Assembly (NCBI RefSeq): GCF_018614035.1
Contig: NZ_JAGGPA010000038.1
Coordinates: forward strand, 1-64,000
Origin: Streptomyces sp. ISL-96
Lineage (GTDB): Bacteria; Actinomycetota; Actinomycetes; Streptomycetales; Streptomycetaceae
Direction: 5' to 3'
DNA length: 64,000 nt
Shown here: positions 62,181 to 64,000 of the stretch, piece after piece
Numbering within the stretch: the first letter of the stretch is position 1
Layout of the letters: each line of letters starts with the position of its first letter
Program-made: the position numbers and the translations under genes
Notes under the pieces: model-generated
Seen by the model: the letters and a program-made list of their open reading frames with translations, nothing else
Told to the model about the DNA's origin: nothing
Database searches by the model: none

Positions 62181-62633
62181 ATGGCAGAGACAAACCGGCC
62201 GGCCCCCACGAAGGCCCAGCTCATGGCACGGCTCGCCGAGGCCTTCAGCGGCTACTACGGCGACTTCTCCCTGGCCGCCGCCGACGCGGGCCTCAGCGCC
62301 AGCCAGGCCAAGACCCTCGGCGTACTGCGCGCGGCCCCCGCCTCGATGCGCGTCCTGGCGACCACCCTGGCCTGCGACGCCTCCAACATCACCGGGATCG
62401 TCGACCGGCTGGAGAAGCGCGACCTCGTACGCCGCGAGGTCAGCCCCAACGACCGCCGCGTCAAGAACGTCGTCCTCACCCCCACGGGCGAAGAGACGGT
62501 CGACGCCATCCGGGCCCGTATGAACGCCACCCATGCCGCTCTCGACGCCCTGGACGACGCCGACCGCGCCACCCTCTACGACCTCCTCGGCCGTGTCTTC
62601 TGCGGTTCGCGCGGTCCTGGCACCACCGCCTGA
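62181..62633 (+). CDS. MarR-family transcriptional regulator
   Basis: A 150-residue winged-helix repressor: AGLSASQAKTLGVLRAAPAS, MRVLATTLACDASNITGIVD, RLEKRDLVRREVSPNDRRVK (the wing). One Cys near the HTH (LACDAS) and one near the C-terminus (VFCGSR) could be redox sensors. The ATG at 62181 is leaderless-like with TAAGCT 6 nt upstream. It is divergent from the oxidoreductase gene and should repress both through the palindromes between them. folP follows after 16 bp but appears to have its own promoter. Confidence 0.93.
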   Translation: MAETNRPAPTKAQLMARLAEAFSGYYGDFSLAAADAGLSASQAKTLGVLRAAPASMRVLATTLACDASNITGIVDRLEKRDLVRREVSPNDRRVKNVVLTPTGEETVDAIRARMNATHAALDALDDADRATLYDLLGRVFCGSRGPGTTA

Positions 62634-62649
62634 CGCCTACGCTGGACGC

Positions 62650-63519
62650 ATGAGTACGTTGCGCACACGTGGCCGGATCGAGGGCCTGCCGGAGTGGGAC
62701 CGCTGCGCGGTGATGGGGGTCGTCAATGTGACGCCCGACTCCTTCTCCGACGGCGGGCGCTGGTTCGACACGACCGCCGCCGTCAAGCGCGGCCTGGACC
62801 TCGTCGCCGAGGGGGCCGACCTCATCGACGTCGGCGGTGAGTCGACCCGCCCGGGCGCCTCCCGCGTCGACGCCGACGAAGAGCTGAAGCGGGTGATCCC
62901 CGTCGTGCGCGGCCTCGCCTCCGAGGGCGTCACCGTCTCCGTGGACACCATGCGCGCCACCGTCGCCGAGCAGGCCGTCGCCGCGGGCGCCGTCCTGGTC
63001 AACGACGTCAGCGGCGGCCTCGCCGACCCCGCCATGATCCCGGCCGTCGCGGCGGCCGGAGCGCCCTTCGTCGTCATGCACTGGCGCGGCTTCAGCGAGC
63101 AGATGAACAGCCGCGCTGTGTACGCCGATGTGGTCGGCGAGGTCGTGTCCGAGCTGCGCGCGCGCATGGAGGCCGTCATCGCCGGCGGCATCGCCCCCGA
63201 GCGCATCGTCATCGACCCGGGCCTCGGCTTCGCCAAGCAGGCCGGGCACGACCTGGCCCTGGTCGCCCACCTCGCCGAGCTGCGCGCGCTGGGACGCCCC
63301 CTCCTGGTGGCCGCCTCCCGCAAGCGGTTCCTCGGCCACGTGCTCGCGGCCGACGCCGGCGAGGGAGCCACCCCGCCCCCCGCGCGGGAACGGGACGCGG
63401 CCACCGCCGCCGTCTCCGCCATCGCCGCCCACGAGGGCGCCTGGGCGGTGCGCGTCCACGAGGTACGGGCGACCGCCGACGCCGTACGGGTCGCCAGAGC
63501 CGTAGAAGGAGCCCTGTGA
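62650..63519 (+). CDS. folP: Dihydropteroate synthase
   Basis: Condenses 6-hydroxymethyl-dihydropterin pyrophosphate with p-aminobenzoate in folate synthesis; the sulfonamide target. The 289-residue TIM barrel has signature 1 GVVNVTPDSFSDGG, signature 2 IDVGGESTRPGAS, and the pterin-binding DPGLGFAK and ASRKRFLG. The ATG at 62650 is leaderless-like (TACGCT at 62638-62643, 6 nt upstream). The next gene overlaps its stop by 4 bp. Further fol genes (folB, folK) probably lie beyond the window. Confidence 0.95.
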   Translation: MSTLRTRGRIEGLPEWDRCAVMGVVNVTPDSFSDGGRWFDTTAAVKRGLDLVAEGADLIDVGGESTRPGASRVDADEELKRVIPVVRGLASEGVTVSVDTMRATVAEQAVAAGAVLVNDVSGGLADPAMIPAVAAAGAPFVVMHWRGFSEQMNSRAVYADVVGEVVSELRARMEAVIAGGIAPERIVIDPGLGFAKQAGHDLALVAHLAELRALGRPLLVAASRKRFLGHVLAADAGEGATPPPARERDAATAAVSAIAAHEGAWAVRVHEVRATADAVRVARAVEGAL

Positions 63520-63968
63520 GCCACGCGCGCACGCACGTAGAGCAGGTCGAACAGGCCAACACGGCGTTCTACGAGGCCGTGGAACGCGGCGACTTCGAAG
63601 AGCTGTCGGTGATCTGGCTGGACGACGAGATCTCCTGCGTCCACCCCGGCTGGCCGGTGCTTTCGGGGCGCGGCGAGGTGCTGCGCTCGTACGCCCTGAT
63701 CATGGCGAACACGGAGTACATCCAGTTCTTCCTCACCGACGTGAAGGTGAACGTCCTGGGCGACACCGCCCTGGTGGTGTGCACCGAGAACACGCTGAGC
63801 GGCGGTCCGGCCGAGGAGGCGGGCGAACTCGGCCCGCTGGTCGGCCAGCTCATCGTGGCCACCAATGTGTTCCGTCGCACAGAGGACGGCTGGAAACTGT
63901 GGTCGCACCACGGCTCCCCCGTTCTGACCGAAAACGGTGAGGACGAGGACGACGAGTCCCCCGCCTGA
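63516..63968 (+). CDS. SnoaL/NTF2-like protein in the folate operon
   Basis: A 150-residue protein of the cone-shaped NTF2-like fold: EQANTAFYEAVERGDFEEL, IWLDDEISCVHPGWPVLSGR, then strands VKVNVLGDTALVVCTENTL and WKLWSHHGSPV. The tail is acidic (ENGEDEDDESPA). The GTG at 63516 overlaps the folP stop by 4 bp (GTGA), so it is translationally coupled to folP. Its role is unknown; its fixed place next to folP in Streptomyces suggests a link to folate metabolism. Beyond 63968 the window shows only 32 bases. Confidence 0.87.
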   Translation: MSHARTHVEQVEQANTAFYEAVERGDFEELSVIWLDDEISCVHPGWPVLSGRGEVLRSYALIMANTEYIQFFLTDVKVNVLGDTALVVCTENTLSGGPAEEAGELGPLVGQLIVATNVFRRTEDGWKLWSHHGSPVLTENGEDEDDESPA

Positions 63969-64000
63969 GTGGGTAGGGGCCTGGAAAAGGTTGGCGTCCG

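Overview
The window is chromosomal DNA of a Streptomyces (or a very close actinomycete). The GC content is very high with strong third-position GC bias, GTG and TTG starts are common, and many genes look leaderless. Several blocks are Streptomyces hallmarks: radA-disA, the sigE-cseA-cseB-cseC cell-envelope stress operon, clpC, lsr2, and a panC-nadB-nadC-coaX cluster. From memory the gene order resembles the S. coelicolor core region around SCO3337-SCO3400; I could not check this by alignment.

Layout. 0-5.4 kb: proC, a two-gene ABC exporter, a SulP anion transporter, a small membrane protein and an SH3 protein. 5.5-13 kb: a receptor-type Ser/Thr kinase with a PQQ-type propeller, ilvD, a TetR regulator overlapping a sugar-phosphate isomerase-like gene, a ppx/gppA gene broken by an 11-bp tandem duplication, and a Cys-rich protein of unknown function. 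13-20 kb: a sigma-like/zinc-finger/BACON membrane protein divergent from radA-disA, a Gly-rich membrane-anchored protein, and mutY. 20-25 kb: sigE-cseABC, a VOC protein, an AraC regulator and an M23 peptidase. 25.6-33.7 kb is an accessory island between the M23 gene and clpC. It holds a 1137-residue NACHT-LRR protein (NLR-like, candidate antiphage), a 1.76-kb gene-free stretch built as a large imperfect inverted repeat with two 93-bp hairpin elements, a PBP4-type carboxypeptidase, and a YhcG/DUF1016 PD-(D/E)XK nuclease-like protein. 33.8-39.8 kb: clpC, an SCO3374-like gene, lsr2, an acetyltransferase, a BlaI-type regulator and two small unknowns. 39.8-45.3 kb: a tightly coupled CoA/NAD operon (DUF2520-panC-nadB-nadC-coaX). 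45.4-53.2 kb: an aldolase-type PLP enzyme, several unknowns, an orphan nuoD next to a MidA/NDUFAF7-type methyltransferase, and a NarL-type two-component pair. 53.2-64 kb: a coiled-coil membrane protein, an osmoprotectant-type ABC importer, a secreted-type esterase, a lysyl-phosphatidylglycerol synthase-like protein, a MarR/oxidoreductase divergent pair sharing an operator, and folP.

How it fits together. Much of the window serves the envelope (sigE-cse, DacB, M23, LPG synthase, PASTA-less kinase), cofactors (CoA, NAD, folate) and genome maintenance (radA, disA, mutY, lsr2). The most unusual items are the NACHT-LRR/YhcG island with its structured inverted repeat, the duplicated and frameshifted ppx, the MidA-NuoD pair, the one-polypeptide sigma/anti-sigma-like protein, and a compact bidirectional promoter whose palindromic operator contains both -35 elements. 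No tRNA, rRNA, CRISPR array or transposase gene was seen.
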